The translations under genes and the position numbers were made by a program. From Rhizophagus sp. LPA8_4_AMF (lineage: Eukaryota; Glomeromycota; Glomeromycetes; Glomerales; Glomeraceae): a DNA stretch of 51,504 bases. The DNA is taken from NCBI GenBank assembly GCA_021464525.1, contig JADRCO010000123.1:1-51504 (forward strand), in the 5' to 3' direction. Positions within the stretch are counted from its first letter, which is position 1; each line of letters begins with the position of its first letter. The notes under the pieces are model-generated. The model was not told where the DNA came from and ran no database searches. It saw only the letters and a list, made by a program, of their open reading frames with translations. This document shows positions 23,167 to 34,690 of this stretch, piece after piece.

Positions 23167-24069
23167 ATGCGAACATCTATTTATCATGATAATATTGATA
23201 ATGTATCTGAAATATTAGCAAAATTTTTAAACAAATATACAGATCCTCATATAATTAATTGGTGTTTAAAGAACAATATCATTAATAATAATAATGCAAC
23301 GAATGACATTTTAAGATCAAAAGATGTTAACTTTCAAAGATTTGTCGATGCAGTAACCAGTAGAGATTTTGATCCTACCCAAATTACATTAACTTCAAAT
23401 GTCCAAATATATCACCAAATATTTCCTGATGATCATTCAACACTCGTAACTTTCATGAAATTCGTTCTTGGATTAACTTATCTTCTATTAGACAAATCCG
23501 GAAATTTTAAACTTGAAGATATTTATCCATTTATTGGAATTACGTATTTTGTATACAATAAAATAAATCATTCCTCATTATTAAATTTCAATTATAATAA
23601 TAAAGCTCTTATTTTACGAGACATTCGTAATTTATGGAGTATTTTTCTTTTTAGAAAGACTAATAGTCATACTAATTTGTAAGTCATAGTATTAACTTGT
23701 AAGTTTTGATGCTTTATTGTATTTGCGATTTAATTTTTAAATTAATGTATTTTATAATAATTTTTCAAAAAAGGAACGGTGAATGGGATATTCTAATTCG
23801 TGAAATTCAACATCCAGTTTTTACCGATTCACGTAATATGTAAGTAAATAAATTTATTCATTCACGTTCATATATAATATAATAATAATAATAATAATAA
23901 TAATACGCATACATATCTAATTATAAATAATTGTTATCTGTTAAACTATAGTGATTTAACACCCGTGTTTAATATGATAGATGTTGGTGCTTCTCGAACT
24001 TCAATTCCTTTATCATTTTACATTCGAAATTCGTTAACTCAAGTGCTTAATTATGTAATTAACATTTAA
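23167..24069 (+). CDS. Cluster family protein, copy F (intact, 3 exons)
   Basis: A 231-aa member of the unrecognised family. The exons are 23167-23678, 23774-23839 and 23952-24069, with both introns in phase 2. The start aligns with copy A; an ATG at 23158 would add three residues. The acceptor of intron 1 is AAG rather than TAG, and exon 2 opens GAACGGTGAATGG. Landmarks are MRTSIYHDNIDNVSEILAK, SKDVNFQRFVDAVTSRDFD, YPFIGITYFVYNKI and RDIRNLWSIFLFRKTNSH, with a VLNYVINI tail. Intron 2 holds a (TAA)n run near 23878-23905. The open frame, conserved splice sites and upstream TATA-like motif support a live gene. The function is unknown. Confidence 0.75.
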
Positions 24070-24520
24070 ACGGTTTAATTTATTTTTAAACGTTTAAGTT
24101 GGCTTTCTACTTTTTGTTTCATAAATAATCATTCTTATTATATAGATATGTACAGTACATAATATCATTAAATAAATAAATTAGATATAAAATCTTAGTT
24201 ATTAAATGTAAAAAAAAACAATTGTAATTTATTCATCTACTACATAAATGTTTAAGTAGTTTATAATGTAATTTATAAAGTTTGTTAAATAATATAATAT
24301 TTTCTGCCAATAGTTGCTAGCATACGTTCTTAATTCCAATATCATGCCTGATTTAATTTATGTTTTTGACGCTTCTGCACTTAAACATAATCAAAGAATT
24401 ACAAAAATAAATGAAAAAAAAAAATGTATAATAATTATTAACTAAATAATCAAGAATTACAAAAATAAATGATTGTTATTTTTTTTAAAAAAAGTGTATA
24501 ATAATTGTTAACTAAATTAT
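24070..24520. other. Short spacer between convergent copies F and G
   Basis: AT-rich, with a roughly 65-bp direct repeat (caaagaattacaaaaataaa near 24393 and caagaattacaaaaataaat near 24449). Copies F and G face each other across it, tail to tail. Confidence 0.55.
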
Positions 24521-25434
24521 TCTTAACATTAAGCGCTTGAATTAACGAATATTGAATATAATTCGATAAAGGAGTCGAAGTTCGAGAAGTACTGGAATCT
24601 ATAATATTAAACACCGACGAATATTAAATCTCGTTATGTATGCGTATTATATTATAAATAAATGGAATTAATGTTACTTACATTCTACTTGAATTAAGAA
24701 AAAACTGGAGCTGAATTTCATGGATTAGAATATATATCCCATTCACCATTTCTATTTGATTAATTATCATAAAGTACGTTAGATTAAAATTAATCACAAA
24801 TAAAATGAAACATTGAACTTATAAATTACACAGTGAAATTCGATATATAAATGGAACCATCCGTTCCATCAGTAAAATTTTTCAAAAATCCGGTATATCG
24901 AGAAATCCGTTATATCGAGGGTAAATTAATTATAGGTTATGATAATCCGTTCCAGGCTCCAATTCCAATATATCAAGACTTCAAGGTTCCGTATATCGAA
25001 TTTCACTGTGTAGTATGATTATTAGTCTTCCTAAGAAGGAAAATACTCCATAAATTACGAATGTCCCGCCTTATTCTTAAGTTAATAATGATAATTTATT
25101 GTACACAAAGTACGTAATCCAATAAATGGATGAATATCTTCGTCTAAAATTTCCGGATTTGTTCTAATAGAAGATATGTTAATTCAAGGACGAATTTCAT
25201 AAAATCTACGAATGTCGTACGATCATTAGGAAATATTTGTTGATATATTTGGATATTTGGAGTTAGTAGGATATCAACATCTTGACTGGTTACTGCATCA
25301 ACAAATCTTTGAAAATTACGATCTTTTGTCGTTCGCGTTTATTTTTGTTTAAACACCAATTGTAAATATGAGGATCTAAAAAATCTTGTTAATATTTCGG
25401 ATACGTTATTATCATGATAAATAGATGTTCGCAT
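24521..25434 (-). pseudogene. Cluster family copy G, inverted, decayed
   Basis: The full family span is recognisable on the minus strand, from an ATG at 25434 (ATGCGAACATCTATTTATCA) to exon 3 near 24521-24640. Exon 1 has lost several short segments and shifts frame, for example after the NNVSEILTRFF region and around the YPFIGIT equivalent. Exon 2 is near 24690-24760. A 182-bp transposon sits in the end of exon 1. It is convergent with intact copy F. Confidence 0.75.
24829..25010. mobile_element. Pogo/Tigger-like MITE in copy G
   Basis: A 182-bp insert flanked by TA (24827-24828 and 25011-25012). It has perfect inverted ends of 19 bp (cacagtgaaattcgatata) and internal tatatcga/ccgttatatcga units. 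It belongs to the same family as 7934-8112 in copy B but is better preserved, so it is probably younger. Confidence 0.85.
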
Positions 25435-25697
25435 TTTAATAAGCCATTAAGTCACGCGACCTTGTTTTATCGGATCATTTCTTTATTGCTCTTCTATTTG
25501 TTCTTTAAAGAAAAGTTTCTTTGACCGCTGACTGTATTTAATGCATATATATATATTAATAATAGATTTTATTAATATGTGTGATAAATTATTACGAAAA
25601 GTATATTCTTAATAATTCATTAAGAATTCATATTTTATTCTTATAAAACGATTAATAAATAAAAACCTAGCAAAAAAATCAGCATTTGGAAAAAAAA

Positions 25698-25949
25698 TTA
25701 ATTGAGCTTTTGCAAACCTTTTATACTTAAAAGGTAATTCTGCGCATAATTTAAAATTTCATCATCTTTTAAGTATACAACTGTCGCAATAATATTGTTT
25801 TTGATTCGTATAACATCAGGTTCAATCAAAGACGCGCAACTTTCACATGGATAATTTTTTTTCGTACGGAATTTACTCGTAAATCGTAATGATTGTAAAA
25901 ATTTAACGTAATACTCAATAGTTTGTGCACTTGATAATATTTGATATAT
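25698..25949 (-). CDS. Orphan exon-like frame, unknown protein
   Basis: The minus strand is open for 83 codons with strong protein character: AQTIEYYVKFLQSLRFTSKF, a Cys pair in YPCESCASLIEPDVIRIKNN, and AQNYLLSIKGLQKLN before the TAA at 25698-25700. No ATG opens the frame. A tttttacaaaag acceptor-like site lies just before it, so it may be the last exon of a gene. I could not find upstream exons before the copine gene ends at 26257. It may be a truncated gene or a very short one. The family is unrecognised. Confidence 0.4.
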   Translation of the reverse strand: MYQILSSAQTIEYYVKFLQSLRFTSKFRTKKNYPCESCASLIEPDVIRIKNNIIATVVYLKDDEILNYAQNYLLSIKGLQKLN

Positions 25950-26256
25950 TCATTCTTTTGTAAAAAGAATTAAAACAGCTAATTAGTGATTTAATAAATT
26001 AAAAAAAAAAAATTGTATTGTATAAACAGAAAAAGTATGAATAGAACTTGATTAATTTTTGTTCTAGATGAAGATCTTTTCGTCATATACTTACATAATA
26101 TGTACATCTTCTATCTGTTATTTACAATTTAATACAAATTTTTTTTTCTAAATCTATAATTATTTCCAATAATAATAAATAATAATAATAATTATAATTA
26201 TAATATAATAGAATATTTTACAAATAACGTTTACGAAATTTCCAAGTTGATCTAAA

Positions 26257-27833
26257 TTATGTATAAGCCGGTGGAGGTTCATCAGGAGTATTGACAAATC
26301 TAAGATTAACTTTCAATTCTGATGCATCTATCTTAACGGGAGGGTTTGGGACTATTTTATGTTTCGTCATATATTCCATAAATTGATCAGGAATTTCTTC
26401 TAATACTGCTTTCGGTAACTCATATGATGCTGCTTCTGACTGAAAATCTCTCATTGCTACAAATTGTACTATATCTCTATCCATTACTACTGCCGGTTTC
26501 TTTGCTTGAGGAAGTGATTTTTGCTAAGTAAATCATAATTATAATTATAATTAGAATGAGATGTTAATAATTTTTAAAATAAAAAATTCCAAGTATTAGT
26601 AATAACTACTTACCATTAATGGTTTATCGTCAGCATCAAGTATCTTCATATTAGTAAAATCTGAATTGCCAACTCCGACAATAACAATGGACAATGGAAG
26701 TTTACTGGCACTTATAATTGCTCTAATTGTTGGCTCCATAACTAATAAAAAAAGCCAATTGTTAAAAAAATATAATTTAAGAATTTATATCAAACATTAA
26801 AAAATTTAAATTAAGGTAAATACCTGTTACCACACCATCTGTAATTTGGAAAAAAAGTAAAATATATATTATTATAAATAAAGAACCAACTAATATATTG
26901 TAACTTAAATATACGAATTTGTGATAAAAAAAAAAAAAATACCTGTAATTATTAACAATATATAATAAACATTGTCATTTCCATTTTTTATCTCATTTTT
27001 AATTTTAGTGGCTGTTTGATCTATAATCTATAACAAAGCAAAAAAACTGTCAAATAATCAATTTTACTATACTTAACTGTACTAAATAAGCTACACTTAC
27101 AGGTGAAAAGTTAGTCGGTCCAAATAACTCAATGGTTTCCATGGCTTTTGAATAGGCTTTCAATACTCCATCAACTCCTTCTACTTCAGGCTAAATAAAT
27201 CAAAGTTAAGTTAAATAGTTGAATATTATATGAAAGAAGAAGAAACCACCACGCTAATTCAATAAAGAATAAATATAACTTAAGTTCACGTACATCATCT
27301 CTATTGTTATTCAGTGGATAGGCGTGAGATAATTCCTTATTGAATTTTGCGCCAAATCCATATACCGGAAACTTTCGATCATTATCATATCCCTCCAATC
27401 TTAAAATCATGAAAAAAAAAAATTTAAATTAATGAAAATTTATCGTATAAATCATAAAAATTCTTCCTTAATACTAAAAATTAATCTTACATTTCTCCAA
27501 CACTACGAATTGCTTTTTGATATTCATTATCACTTGTTCCCTTAATATAATGTAAACTTTTTGGAGATTTAGGATCTCCATTTGATCCTGTAAAATCAAT
27601 TGCGACCACAAGGTTAATCTCTGTACCGCCGGCAATGTAATCTAAAAATGTTGGTGGTTCTTCAATTGATGCGTCAACAACAGTTATACATGCATCTTTT
27701 CCAATCTTCACATTTGAATCAGAAGCACGTAATGGAAAGCTCTTTGTTTTCGATAAAATTTCATTAAGAGTTACGTTACATTCTCCAAGAGTTACATGTG
27801 CTGTATTTTAAAAAAACTATAATTTTAGAATTT

Positions 27834-27869
<36 letters not shown>

Positions 27870-28993
27870 CACATATTTAATGCGATTACGTACCTCCGTT
27901 CTTCTTGTATTGTTTCACTTGAAATAACAATATTCGATCAAAATCCCCGTTGCATAATGTCGTCTCTCTAACTACATAATATAATAAACTTGAATAAATA
28001 TGAAAGGATGTAAAAAAAATCATTTTATTTAAACTTACTAGTAAACGGTTCCCAATATGGATTGCTTGTAGTAACTCCGGAGCTTTGATATACAGGAGAA
28101 GAATTGTTATCTTCGTTTTCGTTTCTTCTACTGATAACTAAAAATAGTTCTGGCTTTGATTTAAACAAACCACCCTAAAAATATTTAAGAAAATATTTAA
28201 ATTTAAATCATATTTAAATTAAATTAATCAAACTAAACCCTATCTTACTTTTGGAGATATATTATGAGCTTGAAATTGTAATCTAATATTTTAAAAAAAG
28301 AAAATATGAGTAAAATAAATTAATTAGATAATACAAATGATAAAACCGCAAAGCAAAAATAAATACATACCTCACGTTTCTTTTTGACTTGCTAACCTCT
28401 TCAGCTTCTACAATTATGTATCCTCGGTCTTTACCTGGATGTTTTGGATCGTATAATTTTCCTTTCAACGTACCGCCTGGAGAACCGACTACACAAATCA
28501 AAGAAAAACATGTTAAATTTTAAGATCAAAAAAACATTATTTTTTTTAAAAAAATATAAACGTGTATTTACCAATAGAACCGAGATCACAATCAAATTGG
28601 CCAACAAATTCTTGAGCCTGCCATTCAGGATTATGTGGTTTATCAACGTCTACGCAAATAAATCTGAACAAATAAAACATTAAATTAATAAATAATGGGA
28701 AGAAAAAAAAATAATTATTATTATAGAATTAAAAACTCTTTTATATACCTGAATTGTTGTAACTCTTCAAAGAAAAAATCAACGACAAAAGATGTTATGA
28801 ATTTTGGATTTAAATCATTCATAATAATTTCAGTTTGTTGGTTTGTCGGTATCCATTTTTTAGTACGAACATCTTTAGCTAATAATACAACTTGTGGATC
28901 ACTTTTAGAGAGATAATCCAAATCCGATAATTTTTCGCAAGAAATTTTAAGTTCAATTTGTGAGTGAGCATATCTTGGTGGAGCTCCTTTCAT
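26257..28993 (-). CDS. Copine: two C2 domains plus von Willebrand A domain
   Basis: A Ca2+-dependent phospholipid-binding protein of 567 aa, close to the usual copine length. Thirteen exons run downwards: 28993-28749, 28663-28572, 28488-28371, 28282-28249, 28174-28039, 27971-27894, 27800-27491, 27399-27294, 27190-27101, 27027-26943, 26838-26824 (15 nt), 26741-26614 and 26523-26257. All sites are GT/AG and the phases join without a break. C2A covers about residues 10-130 (LSDLDYLSKSDPQVVLL; FVGQFDCDLGSI). C2B covers about 150-280 (TLCNGDFDRILLFQVKQYKK; HVTLGECNVTLNEI). The copine A domain covers about 295-515, with the metal-site motif AIDFTGSNGDP (D303, S307), LHYIKG, GFGAKFN, LFGPTNFSP, ITDGVVT and LPLSIVIVGVGNSDF. 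The C-terminus has RDIVQFVAMRDF and ends in PDEPPPAYT. Copines move to membranes when Ca2+ rises and recruit partners through the A domain. Intron 6 holds an (AT)n tract. Confidence 0.95.
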
Positions 28994-29920
28994 GTTGTAA
29001 AATGATCAATATTTATTGAGAAGTTGTAAAAATATTTTTAATGATTAAAAGTTGTTGAGAAAAAAAAATGATGTGGGTTTTACAGCCATATAAATACTTG
29101 TTTAACCGTTTGTCTAACATTATTAATGATGTGTCACAGAAACAGAACAACTTCGAATGTCACACCATATTACCGAAAATTGCTGAAGATCTACTTTAAA
29201 CATTTACATTTATGAAATGATATTCTTCAAACACCTTCCATTCCTTCTACGTTGAACGTTACCCGGAATTTAATATTACGCAATATGCAACTGCATTCTG
29301 TATTAAATTACCAGTAATGATATATCGATTGGTATTCTTTATTACTAAATTTAACTTGTTTCCGATTATTGTCAATGATTGTTTAATAAACTCCGACATA
29401 TGATTGATTATCATAGTAACAAAATAAGGTAAAGAATCATGTAAATGATCGTCTATACGGACGGAATCGAAAATCAATAAAGGCCATGTGGTTTCATTCT
29501 ATGTATTGACCATAAATTTTCATGAAGTTTACAAATTCGGAAAACTTACAATGAATTTCAAGATTTCGATTAGAAAATATTAAAATATTAGATATTTCTT
29601 TTTTTTTTTTAATTCGTTAAAATCGTTTATTTAATATTAGAAATGTATGAAATATATAAAATGTATATTCTCCTTGTATCCGGCACATGGAAAAAATAAA
29701 TTAATTCAGTAAATTCGTTAAAATAATGAATCCTTAATTATCTATCTTAATAAATACATATAATACTGTATAATACTGACAATTGTTACCATTATCATTA
29801 TTACAATAAATGTAAAACTTCGTATTATTGTTTTTTTTTAAAATGTACAAAAAAAAAAAAATAAAATAAAAATAGAAATAAAAACCTTATAATACAAAAT
29901 TATCATTTTGATAAATATTT
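28994..29920. other. Intergenic, copine upstream region
   Basis: About 930 bp between the copine start and the end of the next minus-strand gene. It must hold the copine promoter, but I see no clear TATA box at a safe distance. The 72-codon frame at 29259-29477 has no coding support. Confidence 0.5.
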
Positions 29921-31024
29921 TTAATAATCTAATTTATCAACAAAATAAACACATTTTTTTAATAAAGTCCAAAGAATTCTTAATATTGATAAAGTAGCCG
30001 TTAATAATAAAGTAAACATTAATAATTTTACTCTATCATTTAATATAATAAATTCTACTGAATGTCCCATATTTTTTTGTATTTCAAGCGCAACTTGATA
30101 ACTTAAAAATATCCAATAAATAAAACAAAGTGCGTCTGTCATATATTCCATTTTATTAATTTGTTTTTGTGTTAAATGTGTTTTTCCATATAATAAATAT
30201 AATTCTTTTTTGCCTATTATTTATTAAACGAATTAATTAAAATTACACGAATTTTTTAATGACATATATACACAAATAGAAACTCACCTATAATTACTGT
30301 GAGAACTTCACAAAGTCTAAGTTTACCTTTGCTGTATTGATGGATTTGATATATATTTGCTGCACGAGGAGCCAATTCTAAAGTTGTAATTATGATGAAT
30401 ACGTAATTCGTGACGGCATTTTGATAAGACTGTAAAGAAGGAAAAATAGAACAGTTAAAGCATTAACTTTTTTTATGTACTAATTGACAAATTTAGGAAA
30501 TTATTGAGATATATTACCCCGAATGGATTAGCCTTAACGCAGAAATTGACAATTAAAGCGACGCTTCCTATAAGAGCGTAAAAATTTAATACCGTTAAAA
30601 AAGTCCAATAAACTCGTTTCCACCAAGAAGGATTATCCATTGGGGATTTTTTTTGTTTAATTTTAATTTCTTTTTCAAATTTTTCATCATTTATAGTTAT
30701 CGAAATAGATTCTCGATCACTAACAGGAGATACAGCTCTTATGCTATCATTTACAGATGCACGATTATTATTATAATTAGCAAAATGATGATGCCAACGA
30801 TCATTAGAATGATATTTTCTTAAATTTTTGGTGAAATAATTTGTCGTATAAGGAAAATGAAAAGGTTCGGGCATTGGAATTGGTGGTTCTGATAAGCGAG
30901 AAATTGGACGTGTATATTCAGATGGATTTGAATTAGGTGAACAATAAAAACATCGATGAGGATAAACTAAATGATGACGTGACCATCCAGCTGGAGGAAG
31001 ACGTTGCATTTTCGTTGAATACAT
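29921..31024 (-). CDS. Four-helix membrane protein, unrecognised
   Basis: A 313-aa protein in three exons: 31024-30518, 30429-30288 and 30213-29921. Introns are short (88 and 74 nt) with clean GT/AG sites, and the phases agree. The first 130 residues are hydrophilic and lack a signal peptide. They contain a CFYC pair, a Pro-rich PPIPMPEPFHFPY stretch and a basic/acidic linker (EKFEKEIKIKQKK). Four likely membrane helices follow: WTFLTVLNFYALIGSVALIV (about 139-160), YVFIIITTLELAP (about 177-190), ALCFIYWIFLSYQVAL (about 243-260) and LLMFTLLLTATLSILRIL (about 281-300). The layout, with a cytosolic tail and a compact four-helix core, resembles small fungal multipass proteins, but I cannot name the family. 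Confidence 0.8.
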
Positions 31025-33020
31025 ACAATATAGGCGTTTATTAAATTAACTTACAATCCGCGAAAATTTTTTTTTTAATAAATGGATTTGAATCTTGTGA
31101 AAAAGAAAGTAAAATGGATTGTAAAGAATTTTAACTAAAAAAGAAGAAAATGAAGAAGAAAAAATTTTTTATTAAGATTTTATTCTTCGTTTTCAATAAA
31201 ATCATATTTATAGAAAAATTTTTGAATGAAAATATATCCGCAGTTTCAAATATACACTATTTTCTTTTCCATTATCTAATTAACAAACATCTTTCTATTA
31301 TATGCAATGGATGTCAAACTATACTTGATAATGCATATATACAAGAATTTCTTGTGTATGCGGGATTGGCTTATTTTCGTTAGTAGTTTTTTGAATCGAA
31401 AGAATTCACTAAAAGGTTTATAAAGTTTGCCTCCAGTTTCCCATAAAAAGACATCGTGATATCATTTGTATTTCGTAACCACTTTGACTGTATTACTATT
31501 ACAAGATTTATATATATTATATTAAACGATTAAATGCACTTTGTACACATGTAGTGACTGTAATACATGTGTACATGTGCGTACTTAACTTGAAACAATG
31601 CTTCAATCCTAACCTAAAATCTAAATCCTATAAAAGTAAAAAATAATTAAATTTAGGACGTAATTAACCATATCAAGATGTAACACAAATTTTTTTAAAC
31701 ATGCGCTAAACTTATCACAAAGAAAATATCTGATCATTTAGGTTCCCGATCAGGATTTTGATCTACATGCTAAATTTAAAGTCATAAGTCATATATTTAG
31801 TTAATATTATTCGGATTATAACTCGTTTTATATTACGTGTATTATTCATGTGGCCATGTTTCAATGTTTCATCTCCTCCTCTCCCGCATTTAGCCTTAAA
31901 AATTAACATATTATTACCATTCAAAAGAAATATGTTTAAGTTTCATGATTATAATAAACTTTAAATTTAATGCCTGATACTTTCAAAAAATTTCATAATT
32001 CAACATGCGGCATAAAGTTCTACAATACTGTTAGTATTTTCAATATACAAAAATTTATTATGATTATTCACCGTCGCCGTGATTGCCTGTTGTGCTTATA
32101 TGGTTAATTACTTACAGTGAACACTCGATATAGAGAATTTAAAAGGCTGGAAACGTGGTTTTATCATGATGAACTTTGATTGTACAATAGTTTCGTGTTT
32201 ATTTATTGACTTAACAAAGGAAAAGAGGCTATGATATGATAATCAATTGTTTTTATTTGAAATAATGACTCAAAAATAATCCTTGTAAAAAAAAAATTTA
32301 TATCCATTTTAAAGCATAAATAATTTTTAAATGAATTTATAAAGACAAACGCCTTTTAGCCATTTTGTTATAATACCGCAAATAATATGCTGTATTGTGC
32401 GTATAACTTAAAATTTATTAGATATTCATCTATGCACAAATTATTCTTAACAGAAAATAATCTATTTTTGGTTTCATTTCAATATCTAAACTAATAATAA
32501 GAAACCGCAGCAACGAATAAGTCATTGCATAATTGGTCTAAATACAGAAAACAAAAGGATAAAATAGATAATGTAGATTATCAGTAAGTATATCCCTTCA
32601 ATCTCTCCTGAAGAAATTTATTATCCTTATTATTCCTTACATATAGATTGCATCTAAAAATTCAAAAATTCCAATTACTGTATCACAAAAAAAAAAATTT
32701 TATTAGGTTTGTGTCGCGTTTTGACTAAGAATAGTAATATAATGTATTAATAATTCGTTATACGTATAAAACTTTTATATATATTTACTCATATACTAAA
32801 CAATGATTTCATGTTCATATGTGAAATAATATTGACGATGATAAATGATCTCACATTGACCGACAATATTTGTTGTAAATGTTATTTTATTTTATTATAT
32901 TCACTTTATAACTTCTAATTTCGGAAATTTATGAAACTAGTATGAAGTCCTTCGTGGTAAAAGTTGTACTAGGCAAACGTGTAACCTTTTTTCGTTTATA
33001 CAACATAATAAATTAATAAC
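31025..33020. other. Gene-poor AT-rich stretch
   Basis: Apart from the promoter of the membrane-protein gene near 31025-31150, I see no gene. The 77-codon plus-strand frame at 31150-31383 starts within the first hundred or so bases before that gene, on the opposite strand, and has low-complexity residues, so I do not trust it. Confidence 0.5.
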
Positions 33021-33212
33021 CCCTGTAAAAAATGTTGATCCGTGTTTATATTTCCATGTTTTTTCCGTGAATGTATCATGTTCATGGAATTTATAGCCTT
33101 AAATCATGGAAATTTTCATCTACACGGATACCCGGGATTTATCATTTTTACGGAATTTTTACAAAAACCATGGAGAAATAATGAAAATATTCAGATAAAA
33201 ATTTTCATAGGG
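33021..33212 (+). mobile_element. Short MITE-like repeat
   Basis: Same family as 7349-7475: it starts ccctgtaaaaaatgttgatc, has the ccatgttttttccgtgaatg interior, and ends ttttcataggg, giving short inverted ends. At 192 bp it is longer than the copy in gene B because of an extra middle part (catggaatttatagcc...). Confidence 0.7.
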
Positions 33213-33256
33213 AACGCAATATAAATATTATAAAATCATATTAGATTGACAATAAG

Positions 33257-33486
33257 TAGGGATGGGGAGCGACTCGAGCGACTCATTTCGGTTCCGAACC
33301 GATACTAATTGAGGAGCCGAGTCGAGTCGGCTTGAGTCGGCTTATCCATTTCAGTTCCATTTCGGCTCTTTGTCAGAACTGAGTCTGTTCTTATCAAAAT
33401 TTGTCAGAGCCGATTCGAACCGAAATGCCGAAGCGGATTCCTAAAGTCGAGTCAAGTCGACTCACGTGAGTCGATCCCCATCTCTA
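33257..33486. mobile_element. hAT-type MITE with 8-bp target duplication
   Basis: A 230-bp, GC-richer element flanked on both sides by the perfect 8-bp repeat acaataag (33249-33256 and 33487-33494). Its inverted ends are tagggatggggagcgactcg and tagagatggggatcgactca. The interior is made of many gactcgagtcgg-like units and folds on itself. The 8-bp duplication and the ends are typical of the hAT superfamily. There is no coding capacity, and the perfect duplication suggests a fairly young insertion. Confidence 0.9.
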
Positions 33487-34690
33487 ACAATAAGCACTTT
33501 ATTACAAAAAAAATTTATACAATAAAAATATATATATATATTTGAAATTGGTATCTTCATCATCATCGCAGTTGACTTTGTTAGGAGCTTGTTCGTTATC
33601 ATCAATTTTTTTTAGAGAAATTTTGCAAGAATATTTCATTTATTTCAATGCCCAAAAATGACCATTAACTACATGTTTCTATGTGTATAAAATTGTTTTA
33701 ACATAGTACTCTTTTTAATATTTTATATTGGAACATATTTCATTATGGCTTATTTTTGTTAGCTTCTGACCACTCGCAAATCAGATGTTTAGGTCATCAC
33801 AATCATGTGACCTATGTAAATCCTTTGTTTCACCTTCTTCCTCATTCCCTGATTCACTTTTTTAACTGATGTAAGGTAGTATGGAACACATTATGTTCCA
33901 TACATTTCAATTTCAACCAGAAAATATAATTGAGCAATAAAAGTAAATAAAAATGATATTCAGAAAAGGTAAGAATCTAACAAAATCTTGAGCAAAAAAA
34001 TCTTTTGTCTCTTGTCTCTCCAATATTTTGACTTATGATGGTAATTGATAATTTGTTGTTTTGTTAATTTTTACTATTGCCAATACCTTTCAGCCTCCCC
34101 ATCAACTTTTTATTCATTAAATCAGCCCTAAAAAGCCCTAAAAATCAGGTTGTCATACTGTGTCTATATTTGCTATATGAATTTGCCATAAAGATTTATT
34201 TTCAGATTATTATTAAGAATCAATGGATCATATCTTTTCCACCATCCTAGCCCAGTCTCCCATTACTTTGGCTTGATTGTTCCAAGATGGGCGTTTGTAC
34301 TTCTTTTTGGTGTTGGTCTGCTGTTGGCAAAGATTATCCAACCAGTATCCAACCAGTTTTGTTCTTTTTTCTCTGCAATTTTAGTATCATACTATTGAAG
34401 TTATCATTACTCTCTATCATTGAAATATCAAGGACCATCTCATATTCATCATGATCTCATAATGATATCATTAAGATATTTTTTTAAATTTAAATATTTT
34501 GTGATTGAATTTCATTTAAGTATATTATAAAATTATATAATAATAAAAAAGATTTAAAATTTATATAGTAAAATGTATCATTCCAGTACCAAGGATTGTA
34601 CACTGTTGTCATAGTGAGAGAATGGGTTGCCATTCAATGTCAATGTATCTACATGATTCCAAAATCTGATAACATGATTTGAAAGGTTTT
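33487..34690. other. Spacer with possible acidic coding scrap
   Basis: Mostly non-coding. On the minus strand 33545-33625 reads KKIDDNEQAPNKVNCDDDED, perhaps a gene scrap, but it is too short to judge. A palindrome tatggaacac / attatgttccata occurs near 33879-33903. Confidence 0.35.

Noticed and set aside
28431-28916. Several frames of 70-80 codons on both strands
   Set aside because: They lie across copine exons 1-3 and their introns. The spliced copine model explains the region.
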